From: Unio delphinus
Lineage: Eukaryota; Mollusca; Bivalvia; Unionida; Unionidae
Reading direction: 5' to 3'
NCBI GenBank assembly: GCA_029339505.1
Contig: JAQISU010000132.1
Location: 6,194,501-6,258,500, forward strand
DNA length: 64,000 nucleotides
A model generated the notes under the pieces. It was not told the origin of the DNA, ran no database searches, and worked only from the letters and a program-made list of their open reading frames with translations. Every line of letters starts with the position of its first letter. Position 1 is the first letter of the stretch. Position numbers and translations under genes: made by a program. Positions 63,463 through 64,000 of this stretch are shown in pieces.

Positions 63463-64000
63463 AATTTATGCTAATTCCTAAATAGATCAAATTTTGTATT
63501 TTTTATGATTTTTTGAAAATGTAATACACATGACTGAAAATAGGTATGTTGTGACTAGATAACTCATACCCCTGTCTAGTTCCAGCAGAGTTATCTCTCT
63601 TAAATGCAATGGAGTACCTGGTTTTGTCATTGTCAAATTGACAATCTAACATTGTTCTCTAAAACAGTGTGTGAGATGCATGCTAAATTAGGATAGAAAA
63701 TATATTTATCTCTCCAAATATTAGCATTGAGGTCTATGGAAAAACAATTGGTACCGTGATACCTAAAAGATAATACCAGCTTCACAGTGTATCCATAGTA
63801 ACGAGTATACATAACCACCACTTCTATACTGTCATAGTGTCATTTGGTTAAACAATGGATATTGAGATGTTTTGGTCTAATATTGACAGACTTTCACATA
63901 GAAAATTTAGAAAATAACACACATTAGCTTTGGAATGGGGATTTTGTAACTATATCAATAGCATATATAGACTGATGGCTTTGTGGCTGTGTAGTCAGCT
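63463..64000 (+). repeat. Satellite copy 37, first 538 bp only
   Basis: Cut by the window edge at unit position 538. Marker 438 A. Private change TATCAATAGC for TATCTATAGC near 63956. The array continues beyond the window. Confidence 0.97.

Larger units (their letters stand above)
1..64000. repeat. Megasatellite array, 1.76 kb unit, 36.3 copies
   Basis: The same ~1,763 bp sequence repeats head to tail from the first to the last base with no interruption, inversion or inserted element. Copies begin at 1, 1765, 3529, 5292, 7056, 8816 and so on to 63463. Pairs of copies usually differ at only about 5-15 positions. Copy 1 has about 33% G+C and strong CpG depletion by hand count. One EcoRI site (GAATTC, 1395-1400 in copy 1) occurs per unit, so the array should give a 1.76 kb EcoRI ladder. 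No flanking unique sequence is present, so total length and location are unknown. No gene was recognised on either strand. The copy boundary is arbitrary; any rotation describes the same array. Confidence 0.99.

Noticed and set aside
1..64000. rDNA, histone, snRNA or tRNA gene cluster
   Set aside because: These are common sources of long tandem arrays, but I see no rRNA core sequences, no histone reading frame, and no tRNA-like A and B box pair at suitable spacing in the unit.
1..64000. CRISPR array or prokaryotic repeat system
   Set aside because: The entire 1.76 kb unit repeats with no unique spacers, and there are no cas-like genes.

Overview
The whole window is one head-to-tail tandem array of a ~1,763 bp repeat: 36 complete copies (1,759-1,764 bp each) plus the first 538 bp of a 37th. 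Neither end of the array is visible, so it is at least 64 kb long. There is no recognisable protein gene, rRNA, tRNA, transposase, reverse transcriptase or CRISPR array. Every open frame is short (61-81 codons), starts at GTG or TTG rather than ATG, and recurs only because the unit recurs. I read this as a eukaryotic megasatellite (macrosatellite).

Organism: my hand count over copy 1 gives about 33% G+C and 11 CpG against roughly 48 expected, an observed/expected ratio near 0.23. CpG depletion of that size is typical of heavily methylated vertebrate-type genomes. That placement is an inference; I do not recognise the unit from a named satellite family.

Layout: I set the unit start at the AATTTATGCTAATTCC motif (position 1). 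Copies differ at only a few sites plus four homopolymer runs, and these indels account for every length difference. Two linked markers (unit positions 438 A/C and 1225 T/C) split most copies into type A (438A, 1225T) and type B (438C, 1225C), often alternating, which points to a decayed ~3.5 kb dimeric higher-order repeat. On top of this are recent segmental duplications: copies 2-3 = 4-5, 11-12 ~ 13-14, 15-16 ~ 18-19, 19-22 ~ 24-27, 28-29 ~ 30-31 and 35 ~ 36. Variants cluster locally, as expected from unequal exchange and gene conversion between neighbours. Copies 1-6 mostly have 10-A tracts at the unit end, the middle copies 9, and many of copies 22-33 have 8.

Inside the unit: the most interesting non-repeat signal is a set of TGACCT (AGGTCA) half-sites at unit positions 1079-1297. 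It includes a perfect DR1 (two AGGTCA with a 1-base spacer) and a near-perfect IR1, the layouts bound by nuclear receptors. The unit also has a 20-bp inverted repeat pair (19/20 identical) flanking the unit junction, a 17-bp palindrome, three stem-loops with perfect stems of 9, 7 and 6 bp, and an unusually invariant first quarter. None of this proves function; it is what a reader should test first.
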